From Desulfobacula sp964636495 (GTDB lineage Bacteria; Desulfobacterota; Desulfobacteria; Desulfobacterales; Desulfobacteraceae), in NCBI GenBank assembly GCA_964636495.1, contig CAZWSL010000008.1, positions 1-64,000 of the forward strand: DNA of 64,000 bases, given 5' to 3'. This document shows positions 9,269 through 17,374 of this stretch, in pieces. Positions within the stretch are counted from its first letter, which is position 1. The number at the start of each line of letters is the position of its first letter. The position numbers and the translations under genes are program-made. The notes beneath the pieces are model-generated. The model was not told the origin of the DNA. It saw only the letters and a program-made list of their open reading frames with translations, and made no database searches.

Positions 9269-10531
9269 ATGAAAAAACATATTGGATGGATTATTACCGG
9301 CATGCTCGTTTTTTACCTGTTAAGCCTGACTGTTCCTGTTCTGCAGTTTCTGCCGGTTCTGCTGGCATGGCTTGTGCCGGTCATAATGTGGCAGACATTA
9401 GGAGATGTCATCCGCAGGCAGACGTCACTGCTGCTGACAATTGGCTGTGCTTTTCATTTTTTTTCAGTTTATAAAGGCGTTGTTCCTGAATGGGAGCAAA
9501 TTTTTACTGTCAATCTTCCGCTTCTGGCCATGTTTGCAGCGATCTCTTTTCTTTCTGTGACAAACACGGAGATTGGAGATCGTCCACTGCCAAAAGGGAA
9601 AAAATCTGTTATTAAAACTGCATTTGCCACCCACTTTCTCGGAGCAATAATGAATCTGTCTGTCCTGCTCGTTTTCGGGGATCGACTGCAGCGGAATGGA
9701 TCGTTAACCAGGAACCAGTTAATAATACTTGGGAGATCTTTCTGCGCTGCTGCATGGTGGTCCCCTTTTTTTGTCGCAACCGGCGTTGCACTTACATATG
9801 CACCTGACATGTCATGGCAGAAAACATTGATACCAGGCATTGTTATGGGTATTCTTGCAATTGTGTACTCAATTATTGATGTCTGCTGTTTTAGAAAAGA
9901 AGAGTTTTCAGGTTATCCTTTCAAAATTGAGAGTCTGACCATACCTCTTTTCCTTGCTTTTTCAGTGATCTGTGTTCACTATTTTCGACCTGACACCAGT
10001 ATCATCAATATTATCTGTATCATTTCACCTGTTGGTGCATTTGTTTTTATAAAAAGCAGATCCAGGATAAAAACGCTGCACGCTTTTATCTCTGCCAGAC
10101 TGTCATCCGTCAGCAGCCAGTTCACTCTGTTTCTTGCCGCAGGTGTTTTTTCTTCGGGAATAAAATCGATTACACATGTTTACCCTTCAGTGTTTAAGCT
10201 TGAAGGGTATCTTTTCACTCCAGTTTTGTTTTCAATGATTTTAGGGGTGGTGATCATTATTGGAATTATAGGGGTACACCCTGTTGTCAGTATCTCCATA
10301 ATCAGCCCCTTGCTTCTCCCCCTTGATGTGGATCATTCCCAGCTGGGATTCCTGTTTCTCAGCAGCTGGGCCATATCAACGGCCAGCACGCCATTATCAG
10401 GTGTGGGACTGGCTTTGCTCAGTCGTTACCAGGCCGCACCTGAAGTGATTTTACGAAGCAACTGGCATTATGCTGTTGTGATGTGGATCATTACCTCTGT
10501 AATGAATGTTTTTTTCTTTACCGGTTTGTAA
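9269..10531 (+). CDS. Multi-pass membrane protein, putative ion transporter
   Basis: 420 residues with roughly 10-12 hydrophobic segments. Two similar regions may mark inverted repeats: one around residues 150-180 (FCAAAWWSPFFVATGVALTY) and one around 345-385 (GVHPVVSISIISPLL, then a Ser/Thr-rich STASTPLSGVG). Small-residue-rich re-entrant loops of this sort are seen in the ion transporter superfamily (ArsB/NhaD, DASS, CitMHS). No conserved signature identifies the substrate. It diverges from ridA and may share its regulation. Transporter is likely; family is uncertain. Confidence 0.55.
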   Translation: MKKHIGWIITGMLVFYLLSLTVPVLQFLPVLLAWLVPVIMWQTLGDVIRRQTSLLLTIGCAFHFFSVYKGVVPEWEQIFTVNLPLLAMFAAISFLSVTNTEIGDRPLPKGKKSVIKTAFATHFLGAIMNLSVLLVFGDRLQRNGSLTRNQLIILGRSFCAAAWWSPFFVATGVALTYAPDMSWQKTLIPGIVMGILAIVYSIIDVCCFRKEEFSGYPFKIESLTIPLFLAFSVICVHYFRPDTSIINIICIISPVGAFVFIKSRSRIKTLHAFISARLSSVSSQFTLFLAAGVFSSGIKSITHVYPSVFKLEGYLFTPVLFSMILGVVIIIGIIGVHPVVSISIISPLLLPLDVDHSQLGFLFLSSWAISTASTPLSGVGLALLSRYQAAPEVILRSNWHYAVVMWIITSVMNVFFFTGL

Positions 10532-10570
10532 GCCGTAAAGGTTGAAACAGCGTTTTCCAGTAATGCAGGA

Positions 10571-10918
10571 TCATTGTACATCATCCCAGAAATATTGAAA
10601 TTCAATATTCCTGCCGTCGGGGTCAGTTGCAAAAAAATGATAAATCCGGTATTCTGGATTATCTTCCGGCTGGGTTTGGGCTAAATCGCTTAATTTATGA
10701 TACATCATGTCAACTCCTGCTTTGTCGGCAAAAACAAAGCAGGTGATACCGCAGTTATCAACTGTCTCTCTTTGGCAGAATCCCAGAAGCATATTGCCGA
10801 ACTTGAGGATATGGCAACCACCCTGATCCAGCCAGATTTCACAACCGATTTCTTCCTGATAAAACTTTGAAACCCTCTGTAGATCCTTTGTTTTGAAAAA
10901 GACGATTCCGTTTTTCAT
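10571..10918 (-). CDS. VOC (glyoxalase/dioxygenase fold) protein
   Basis: 115 residues with the two beta-alpha-beta-beta-beta modules of the vicinal oxygen chelate fold. It begins FFKTKDLQRVSKFYQEEIGC and ends HFFATDPDGRNIEFQYF, where the final glutamate is the usual metal ligand. It is the last gene of the ureide operon and abuts the aminotransferase stop. VOC proteins include lyases, dioxygenases, epimerases and binding proteins, so the reaction cannot be read from sequence. Confidence 0.75.
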   Translation of the reverse strand: MKNGIVFFKTKDLQRVSKFYQEEIGCEIWLDQGGCHILKFGNMLLGFCQRETVDNCGITCFVFADKAGVDMMYHKLSDLAQTQPEDNPEYRIYHFFATDPDGRNIEFQYFWDDVQ

Positions 10919-12096
10919 TACAATGCTTTCTCCATGCTGTTGAAATAGGATGCTATTCGCTCCATAGCTATTTCAAGGTTTTCATAGGAATTTGCATAGG
11001 ACAACCGGAAAAAATTTTCTGCAAAATTGCCTGTTTTATCCCAGGGTACCACGGCAACACCCGCATCCAGCAATTCATCTGTCACCTGCTGTGTGGGTTT
11101 CCCCGTGCCCGAGACATTCACCATGAAATAAAATGCACCTTTAGGTTCACTAAAGCTGATATGCTTTATTTCCTTTAAGCATTTTGTAACAAGGTTACGT
11201 CTTCTTGCAAACTCGTTCACCATTTTTTTCATCTCTGTTTTTGGGCCGCGCAGCGCTTCTGTGGCCCCGTACTGGGAAAAAGTGGAAACACAGCCCGTTG
11301 AATACTGATGAACCCGGATCATGGCGGACATCAAATCTTTATCCACTCCTGCATATCCCAGCCGCCACCCGGTCATGGCATAGCTTTTTGAAAACCCGTT
11401 TACGGTTATGGTTCTCCTGCTCATACCGGGTAATGCGCCGATACTGTAATGCGTTTCATTGTCGTAGATTAAATTTTCATAGATCTCATCCGAGAGCACC
11501 AGAAGATCATTTTCGATGGCAACCCGGGCAATATTTTCCAGGGTCTCTTTTGAGTAAACTGCGCCTGTTGGATTTTGGGGAGAATTTACAATGATGAGTT
11601 TGGTCCTGTCCGTACATCTCTCAAGCAGATCTTCTCTGGTCGGATTAAATCCCTTTTCCTCAAAGACAGGAACCGATACAGGCACACCGCCGGCAAGTTC
11701 AATGCCGGGAAAATAGTAAGGCCAGAAAGGATCAGGGACAAGAACCTCATCACCGGGATTGATAAAGGCCATCATGGTTAAAAAAATTGCCTCATTTGCC
11801 CCGATCGTAACTATGATTTCTTTATCCGGATCAAATGTCAATCCATTCTCTTCCCTGAATTTATCTGCAATGGCAGCCCGTAACGGTTCAATACCGTAAT
11901 TTGAGGCATAGTGGACATGGCCTTCATCAAGGGCTTTTTTAGTTGCGTCTTTTATGTTTTGAGGGGTATCAAAATCCGGCCGGCCAATCCCTAAATTGAT
12001 CATATGCTGCCCGGCAGCTTTACGTCTGTTTACCTCTTCAAAGACTTTACGTATCTCGGAAAAAGGGATACGGTTCATTCTATCTGCATCATACAT
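10918..12096 (-). CDS. Class I/II pyridoxal-phosphate aminotransferase
   Basis: 392 residues from the ATG at 12096, chosen over a longer frame because GGAG lies eight bases upstream. The PLP lysine is in NGFSKSYAMTGWRLGYAG; the substrate-carboxylate arginine is in FFRLSYANS near the C-terminus. It is fold type I, subgroup I (AspC/AlaT/kynurenine aminotransferase-like). In this operon, hydantoinase and carbamoylase should release a free amino acid, so this enzyme probably turns it into the 2-oxo acid. The exact substrate is not determinable. Confidence 0.88.
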   Translation of the reverse strand: MYDADRMNRIPFSEIRKVFEEVNRRKAAGQHMINLGIGRPDFDTPQNIKDATKKALDEGHVHYASNYGIEPLRAAIADKFREENGLTFDPDKEIIVTIGANEAIFLTMMAFINPGDEVLVPDPFWPYYFPGIELAGGVPVSVPVFEEKGFNPTREDLLERCTDRTKLIIVNSPQNPTGAVYSKETLENIARVAIENDLLVLSDEIYENLIYDNETHYSIGALPGMSRRTITVNGFSKSYAMTGWRLGYAGVDKDLMSAMIRVHQYSTGCVSTFSQYGATEALRGPKTEMKKMVNEFARRRNLVTKCLKEIKHISFSEPKGAFYFMVNVSGTGKPTQQVTDELLDAGVAVVPWDKTGNFAENFFRLSYANSYENLEIAMERIASYFNSMEKAL

Positions 12097-12136
12097 GTCA
12101 TATTCTCCTTTGCAAATCTGTTTGATCTGTAAAAAT

Positions 12137-12805
12137 TCAGGTGACAGATGATATATACATTTCCTGCGCAACCCTGGCAACAAGGGTTCTGGGCAGAAGA
12201 ACCGGGCAGTCGCACAGGTTGTGTAATTTTTCCCTCTGTTTTTGTGAAAACCCCATGCAGTCAATAACAACCAGATCAACCTTCATGGACTTAAAATTGC
12301 CTCCTGCTTTCTCAAATCCTTTTTCTCCATAGGGGGAAGCAACTGCAGATACGGTTTCAATCCCCATTTTTTTCCAATGGATTTTTGCCGCACTCTCCTG
12401 AGCTTTATTGGGAACAACAATGCCGATTTTTCTGCCGGGAAAGAGGCATGAAACCAGGGATGGAACGATCATCCCCGGTAACAGAACCGGTATGGAACAA
12501 TCAAATCGCGGAAATCCCCCGCAGCAGAGGATTATGGCAATAGCGGCGCCATTCCGGGCTAAATCCTCCACCTCTTTTTTCAGATAAGGGAAAAGCGTTG
12601 GCAGAGGGATCTCTACGGTGGAGCCGTCTGACAGAAGGCAGATCAGGGGAGATTCCCCTTTTTTATTTTCAAGCTCTTTTGCCTGTTCCGGAGTGAAGCC
12701 GTCAAGAGCCCCCACAAGTTTTCTCGGGATTCCGGGTGCTGTCTTGTCATATACGGATTCATGATCTTCTCTTGGAGAATGTCCAAGTGCAATCAGACCG
12801 ATCAT
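12137..12805 (-). CDS. AroM family protein
   Basis: 222 residues beginning MIGLIALGHSPRED, with CCGGFP and VVPNKAQE motifs characteristic of AroM. AroM is related in fold to Asp/Glu/hydantoin racemases, and its function is not established. The gene overlaps the hydantoinase stop-start by four bases, so the two are co-translated. The context with cyclic-ureide enzymes makes a racemase-like role on a ureide or amino acid plausible, but that is inference. Confidence 0.75.
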   Translation of the reverse strand: MIGLIALGHSPREDHESVYDKTAPGIPRKLVGALDGFTPEQAKELENKKGESPLICLLSDGSTVEIPLPTLFPYLKKEVEDLARNGAAIAIILCCGGFPRFDCSIPVLLPGMIVPSLVSCLFPGRKIGIVVPNKAQESAAKIHWKKMGIETVSAVASPYGEKGFEKAGGNFKSMKVDLVVIDCMGFSQKQREKLHNLCDCPVLLPRTLVARVAQEMYISSVT

Positions 12806-14169
12806 CGGGGTCTGACAAACCGGCCAAAACCGGCAGAGGCTGTTGTCTCTCCCTCTTCGTGTACCCTGGTGCCCCTTACCCAGGTGGATTTGAGTTTCCC
12901 TGAAAGTTTCATCCCGTCAAATACATGCATGTTCCCGCCTGCTTTGGAGTGGCTCTTGTGTTTGTCAAAAATAAATTCAGCATTCATGTCAACCAGAACA
13001 AAGTCTGCGTCATATCCGGGTTTTAAAAAACCTTTTTGATCCAGTTGAAAAATTTCTGCAGGTTTTTCACTGAGAAGACGAACCATTCTGCAGGGAGAAA
13101 GCAGTCCTTTATTCACGGCATCCACCATTAGCGGCATAATCATGTCAAAGCCTGCAAGACCGGCATTGGCAGCAAAAATTCCGTCCTCTTTTGATTCCGG
13201 GCGCCAGGGGGAGTGATCTGTTGCAATATAATCGATGGTCCCGTTGCTGACGTGATTCCAGAGCTTCTGTCTGTTCTCTTCAGATCTCAGCGGGGGATTG
13301 TTTTTTGCATAGGCACCGAATCTGGTAAGATATTCATCACTCATAAAGAGATATGACGGGCAGGTTTCCGCCACAACATTCACCCCTCTCTCTTTTGCCT
13401 CAGCCACCAGTTGAACCGCATTGGCCGATGACATATGACAGATAACCAGAGATGCATCCAGACTGGCCCCAATAGCAAGGGTCAGGGCCACGGACGCATC
13501 TTCACAGACAGGGGGGCGGCATTCGGTATGAACAAGACCATCGGTTCGTCCGCTCTTTTTCATTCTATGGGTAAACATCTCCACTATTTCATCTGTTTCA
13601 CAGTGAAGACAGTGACGGCGGCCGGTCCTGGCAACAGCTTCCATGGCTTCATACTGGCTTCCGGCATCCGGACAGATGAGCCCGGTAAACTCTTTTTCCC
13701 GTCCAGGTTCTGCAGGGTGAAGATAAGTCTTAAAGGCCACAGCTCCTGCATCGGCCAATTCCTGAATATGATCAATATTTTCATATCCGGCAGTGCCGTA
13801 GAGTGCAAAATCAATTAATGATCTTGGCTGCACAGTCTGTGCCCGTCTGTTTAATATTTCAGCCGTGTACACCGGGGGGATGGAAATCGGCATTTCGCAT
13901 ACAGTGGTTATTCCTCCTGCTGCAGCTGCCTGGGTGCCTGTCCAGAAATCTTCCCGCTCCATTCGTCCGGGATCCCGTATATGACAATGACCGTCAATAA
14001 CTCCGGGGAATACGTGAAGACCCCTGGCATCAATAATCTCTGCAGCTTCAGCATCTGATTGTCCGGGCATGAACAGTGCCGTAATCTTTTGATTTTTTAT
14101 GGCAAGATCCATGTTTTTTAATTCCTGACCTGAAGCAATAATTCCGTTTTTTACTATTAATTCATACAT
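12802..14169 (-). CDS. Cyclic amidohydrolase (allantoinase / hydantoinase / dihydroorotase family)
   Basis: 455 residues of the type III amidohydrolase family, opening a cyclic imide or ureide. The metal ligands appear in order: GVIDGHCHIRDPG, the lysine to be carbamylated in FKTYLHP, histidines in HCLHCETDE and VICHMSSANA, and the catalytic aspartate in ATDHSPWRP. The DHSP motif and overall spacing resemble allantoinase (AllB), but D-hydantoinases share them. The neighbouring M20 amidohydrolase (14181) would take the N-carbamoyl product, so the pair forms a complete ureide-opening route. Confidence 0.88.
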   Translation of the reverse strand: MYELIVKNGIIASGQELKNMDLAIKNQKITALFMPGQSDAEAAEIIDARGLHVFPGVIDGHCHIRDPGRMEREDFWTGTQAAAAGGITTVCEMPISIPPVYTAEILNRRAQTVQPRSLIDFALYGTAGYENIDHIQELADAGAVAFKTYLHPAEPGREKEFTGLICPDAGSQYEAMEAVARTGRRHCLHCETDEIVEMFTHRMKKSGRTDGLVHTECRPPVCEDASVALTLAIGASLDASLVICHMSSANAVQLVAEAKERGVNVVAETCPSYLFMSDEYLTRFGAYAKNNPPLRSEENRQKLWNHVSNGTIDYIATDHSPWRPESKEDGIFAANAGLAGFDMIMPLMVDAVNKGLLSPCRMVRLLSEKPAEIFQLDQKGFLKPGYDADFVLVDMNAEFIFDKHKSHSKAGGNMHVFDGMKLSGKLKSTWVRGTRVHEEGETTASAGFGRFVRPR

Positions 14170-14180
14170 CCGTCACATCC

Positions 14181-15422
14181 TTATAGTGTGCTCATCATTT
14201 TTTTATCAAGAGTTAAAACTCCTGAAAGAAGCGCATTAGCGCCGGCTTCACACGCTTCAGGGCTTGAGTATTCTTCCCTGGCATGACTGATTCCATCCTT
14301 ATTGGGCACAAAAAGCATGGCTACAGGGCAGATCCTCGCCATTAAATTAGCATCATGCCCGGCACCGCTGGGCATGATTTTATAGCTCAAGCCAGCATCC
14401 CTGCATCCCTCTTCAAGAGCCGTGAGCAGGGTGCTGTCTGAAAGAACAGGTGGTTTGTGTGAATATTTGTCAAAAGATGCATTCAGTTCATCGGAAAAAG
14501 ACTTGAGCTCTGACTGGGCGCTGTCTAAGCTGTCATCACTCAGACCACGTATTTCAAAGGTGATTTCCACACTTCCCGGAATAACATTGGGCGCTCCCGG
14601 AGTGACATCAAGTTCACCTACGGTACCGACAATACCATACTTTTCCGCGGTTTCCTTTACCGCCAGAACAAATCGGGAAGCCTTGACAAGGGCATCGTCA
14701 CGTTGCTGCATGGGGGTTGTGCCGGCGTGGTTGCTTTTGCCCGGAAAAATGAGGCGGTACCGTCTGAACCCTACAATTCCGTCAACCACCCCCACGGAAA
14801 CTGCTTCGTTGTCAAGAATACCGCCCTGCTCAATGTGAAGTTCTATATATGCGGCCACCTCTCCCTTTTTTCGTTCAATGGATTCCATTGTTTCAACATC
14901 AACACCTGCATCCTGCAGAAGGTCAATAAAACGTTGACCGCTGTATACGGTCTGTTCAAGCAGGGATTTATGAAAAGCCCCGGTCATGACACGGCTGCCG
15001 AAAGTCCCTCCGGGAGCAAGGGCTTCCTCACCTGAAAAATTGATAACCTGAATGGGATGATTCAATTTTACAGCCTGGGTGTTCAGCGCCCGCACAACTG
15101 CAATACCCGATAAAACACCAAGCACCCCGTCAAAATTGCCGCCGCAGGGGACTGTATCGGTATGGGATCCCATTATAATGGGGGGCAGTGAGGGTTCCTT
15201 TCCCTGATACATGCCCACGGAATTGCATGCCTTGTCACGGATGACATCCATCCCCGCATGCAGCATAAATCCTTCCACCAGGGTTCTGGCATCAAGATCG
15301 GCCTGGCAGAATGCTTCCCTGTAATAGCCGCCGTCTCTGCCCAAACCAATTTTTCCCACTTCATCCAGTTCAAACAGGAGCCTCTGTTTATCAATCACCA
15401 AATTTTTCATGTTGTTATGCAA
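14181..15422 (-). CDS. Zn-dependent M20 hydantoinase/carbamoylase family amidase (allantoate amidohydrolase-like)
   Basis: 413 residues. Metal-binding GSHTDTVPCGGNFDG, the catalytic glutamate region FSGEEALAPGG, and ELHIEQGGILDNE mark the N-carbamoyl-L-amino-acid hydrolase / allantoate amidohydrolase group; the dimerisation domain spans about residues 210-330. It would hydrolyse the N-carbamoyl product of the adjacent cyclic amidohydrolase, releasing ammonia and CO2. It follows the ThDP-enzyme gene by 14 bases. Family is firm; carbamoylase versus allantoate hydrolase is open. Confidence 0.88.
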   Translation of the reverse strand: MHNNMKNLVIDKQRLLFELDEVGKIGLGRDGGYYREAFCQADLDARTLVEGFMLHAGMDVIRDKACNSVGMYQGKEPSLPPIIMGSHTDTVPCGGNFDGVLGVLSGIAVVRALNTQAVKLNHPIQVINFSGEEALAPGGTFGSRVMTGAFHKSLLEQTVYSGQRFIDLLQDAGVDVETMESIERKKGEVAAYIELHIEQGGILDNEAVSVGVVDGIVGFRRYRLIFPGKSNHAGTTPMQQRDDALVKASRFVLAVKETAEKYGIVGTVGELDVTPGAPNVIPGSVEITFEIRGLSDDSLDSAQSELKSFSDELNASFDKYSHKPPVLSDSTLLTALEEGCRDAGLSYKIMPSGAGHDANLMARICPVAMLFVPNKDGISHAREEYSSPEACEAGANALLSGVLTLDKKMMSTL

Positions 15423-15436
15423 TGGTTAAGTATTTA

Positions 15437-17053
15437 TTATTTATATTTTTTTTCCACCAGTTCACTATACTGGCTGTGGTCAATAACAGCTTCAACAATG
15501 GCAGGACCTTCCTGAACAAAAGCCTGCTTCAATGCTTTTTCCATTGTCTGCTCGGAATCCGCCCGGAATACAGGCACTCCGAAAAAGAAGTCAGACTGGA
15601 AATACTCCCCTTCATAAAGTTTGGTCTGGTACCGGAGAACATCCTGCCACTCCTGTTTAACAGCAATCAGGCTGATTCTGCGGTCTGCAAAGACAACAAA
15701 TACGGTATTCAGATGTAGGCGCCTGGCAGTTATCAGTTCGCCGGCCATCATTAAAAAACCGCCATCCCCTGTCACGCAGGCCACTTCCTGGCCAGGGCAG
15801 CTCAAGCTTGCAGCAATGGCGGCAGGGATGCCAAATCCCATGGAAGACCAGCCATTGGTCATTACTACTCTGTTCAGTGAAGGTGTCGGCCAGAATTGTC
15901 CGGCAACATGAAGATGGGCACCCACATCAAGGGTGAGGATGCCGTCGTCAGGCAGTATCTCCCTTAAAACAGCAAGGGCTGTGACAGGGCCAAACCTGTC
16001 CCGGAAGACGTCGAACCTTGAATGTATCCGCTTTCGGGCAAGGGGGAGTTCCTTCTCCTCCCATTGCGTTCTGACGGCCTCTCTGCTAAGAATGCCAAGC
16101 GCCTGTTTTATATCACCAACAGCCTGCGCTATCAGTGTATAATCGGATTGATCGATATCAGCGGGGCTGACATCTATGCTCACAACCGGTATATTTTCCG
16201 GTATCCATGCTTCAAAATTGAACTCAACAGGATCATAGCCAATGGCAACAATAAGATCTGCTTTTGCTATAATATCAATGAGTTCACCACTGCAGGCGTG
16301 AAACAGAACACCCTGATACAAGGGGCTGTTTTCATCAATAATTCCCTTGGACATCGGCGTAATCACAACGGGTGCATGAAGCTTTTCTGCAAAGCCGGAC
16401 ACCTCTTCTCTTAATCCCTCACGTGCAGCGGTAAGCCCCACGGCCAGAATCGGTCGTTCTGCGTCTTTAATGGCCCTGGCCACCTTGTCAAGCTCTTGTT
16501 TTTCTGCCTGAACAGATTTCCGGGGTTGTGGTTTTTTCAACGCGGTATGGTCACTGATTGCCGCCAGGGCCTTATCAGAAGGGATGCCGATGTGTACTGG
16601 TCCGGGAATATCTGAAAGCGATAAATTCAGCGCATGATACACATCCGATACTGGATTTTCACAGTTCAGGCGACAGGTTTTTTTGGTTATCGCCTCAAAC
16701 AGTTTTTGATGATCAATCCGCATCTGAGTGGTTCGCGACATCATGTTGTCAGGCACCTCGCTGGTCATGGCGATGAGGGCTGAACGGTCAAGAAGTGCGC
16801 CCCCTACACCTGTGGAAAGATTGGTTGCTCCGGGGCCAAAGGTACCATGACAAATGCCCGGAACAGTGGTGAGGCGTGACGTAACATCTGCCATAAAAGC
16901 TGCTGCCCCCTCATTGGCAACAAGGACAAACTCAATCCCCTGAGCCTGCATTTCATCCATAAACGGAATCCAGGGACCACCCGGTATACCGAAAACATAT
17001 TTGACTCCAGCGGTCTTTAACTGTTTGATTACTGCTTCACAGACTGTTGTCAT
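15437..17053 (-). CDS. Thiamine-diphosphate-dependent enzyme (acetolactate synthase-like)
   Basis: 538 residues with all three ThDP-enzyme domains. The catalytic glutamate is Glu48 (VLVANEGAAAFMAD), which argues against glyoxylate carboligase. GTFGPGATN is normal. The ThDP/Mg motif starts GDGGFLMMAGEL, but the usual terminal Asn-Asn is replaced by Ala-Asp (VVFADRR). It is the first gene of the ureide operon and would decarboxylate or condense a 2-oxo acid, perhaps the aminotransferase product. A sigma-54-like promoter lies about 45 bases upstream. Confidence 0.85.
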   Translation of the reverse strand: MTTVCEAVIKQLKTAGVKYVFGIPGGPWIPFMDEMQAQGIEFVLVANEGAAAFMADVTSRLTTVPGICHGTFGPGATNLSTGVGGALLDRSALIAMTSEVPDNMMSRTTQMRIDHQKLFEAITKKTCRLNCENPVSDVYHALNLSLSDIPGPVHIGIPSDKALAAISDHTALKKPQPRKSVQAEKQELDKVARAIKDAERPILAVGLTAAREGLREEVSGFAEKLHAPVVITPMSKGIIDENSPLYQGVLFHACSGELIDIIAKADLIVAIGYDPVEFNFEAWIPENIPVVSIDVSPADIDQSDYTLIAQAVGDIKQALGILSREAVRTQWEEKELPLARKRIHSRFDVFRDRFGPVTALAVLREILPDDGILTLDVGAHLHVAGQFWPTPSLNRVVMTNGWSSMGFGIPAAIAASLSCPGQEVACVTGDGGFLMMAGELITARRLHLNTVFVVFADRRISLIAVKQEWQDVLRYQTKLYEGEYFQSDFFFGVPVFRADSEQTMEKALKQAFVQEGPAIVEAVIDHSQYSELVEKKYK

Positions 17054-17374
17054 AAAAACTTCTCTTTCATTGAAAAAGCGCTAAGTTTACTTTTAACGCA
17101 AGCATATCTCCTATAGTCATTCCGATATAAAAAATCAATGATATTCAAATTAAAAATTATCAACGGGCAATCAATGTAAAAAAAACACCATACAATATTT
17201 TCAATATTTTTTAGCCGGCTTTAAAAAAGAGTAGGGCAAATTTTGAAATATCAAAGATGATATTCAGGCATGCGAATTTTTAGCCACAAAGCCGTTCAAT
17301 AAACTTGAGTAGTATTTCAAATCATTTTATGTTAACTCTCTGTAGGATCTCAGGAAGCAAAAGGAATCGATATT
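17054..17374. other. Divergent control region between the ureide operon and its presumed activator
   Basis: 321 AT-rich bases. It contains a minus-strand sigma-54-like promoter (17098-17111) for the ThDP-enzyme gene. I could not find in it the 16-bp repeats seen after the activator gene. Confidence 0.45.
17098..17111 (-). promoter_or_regulatory. Candidate sigma-54 promoter of the ureide operon
   Basis: On the minus strand the sequence reads GGAGATATGCTTGC. GG and GC are exactly 10 bases apart and the -12 box is the consensus TTGC. The -24 box is weaker (AGGAG instead of TGGCA). It lies about 45 bases before the ThDP-enzyme start and next to a sigma-54 activator gene. Confidence 0.45.

Noticed and set aside
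15437..17053. Glyoxylate carboligase assignment from the allantoin-like context
   Set aside because: Glyoxylate carboligase lacks the catalytic glutamate, which is present here (Glu48).
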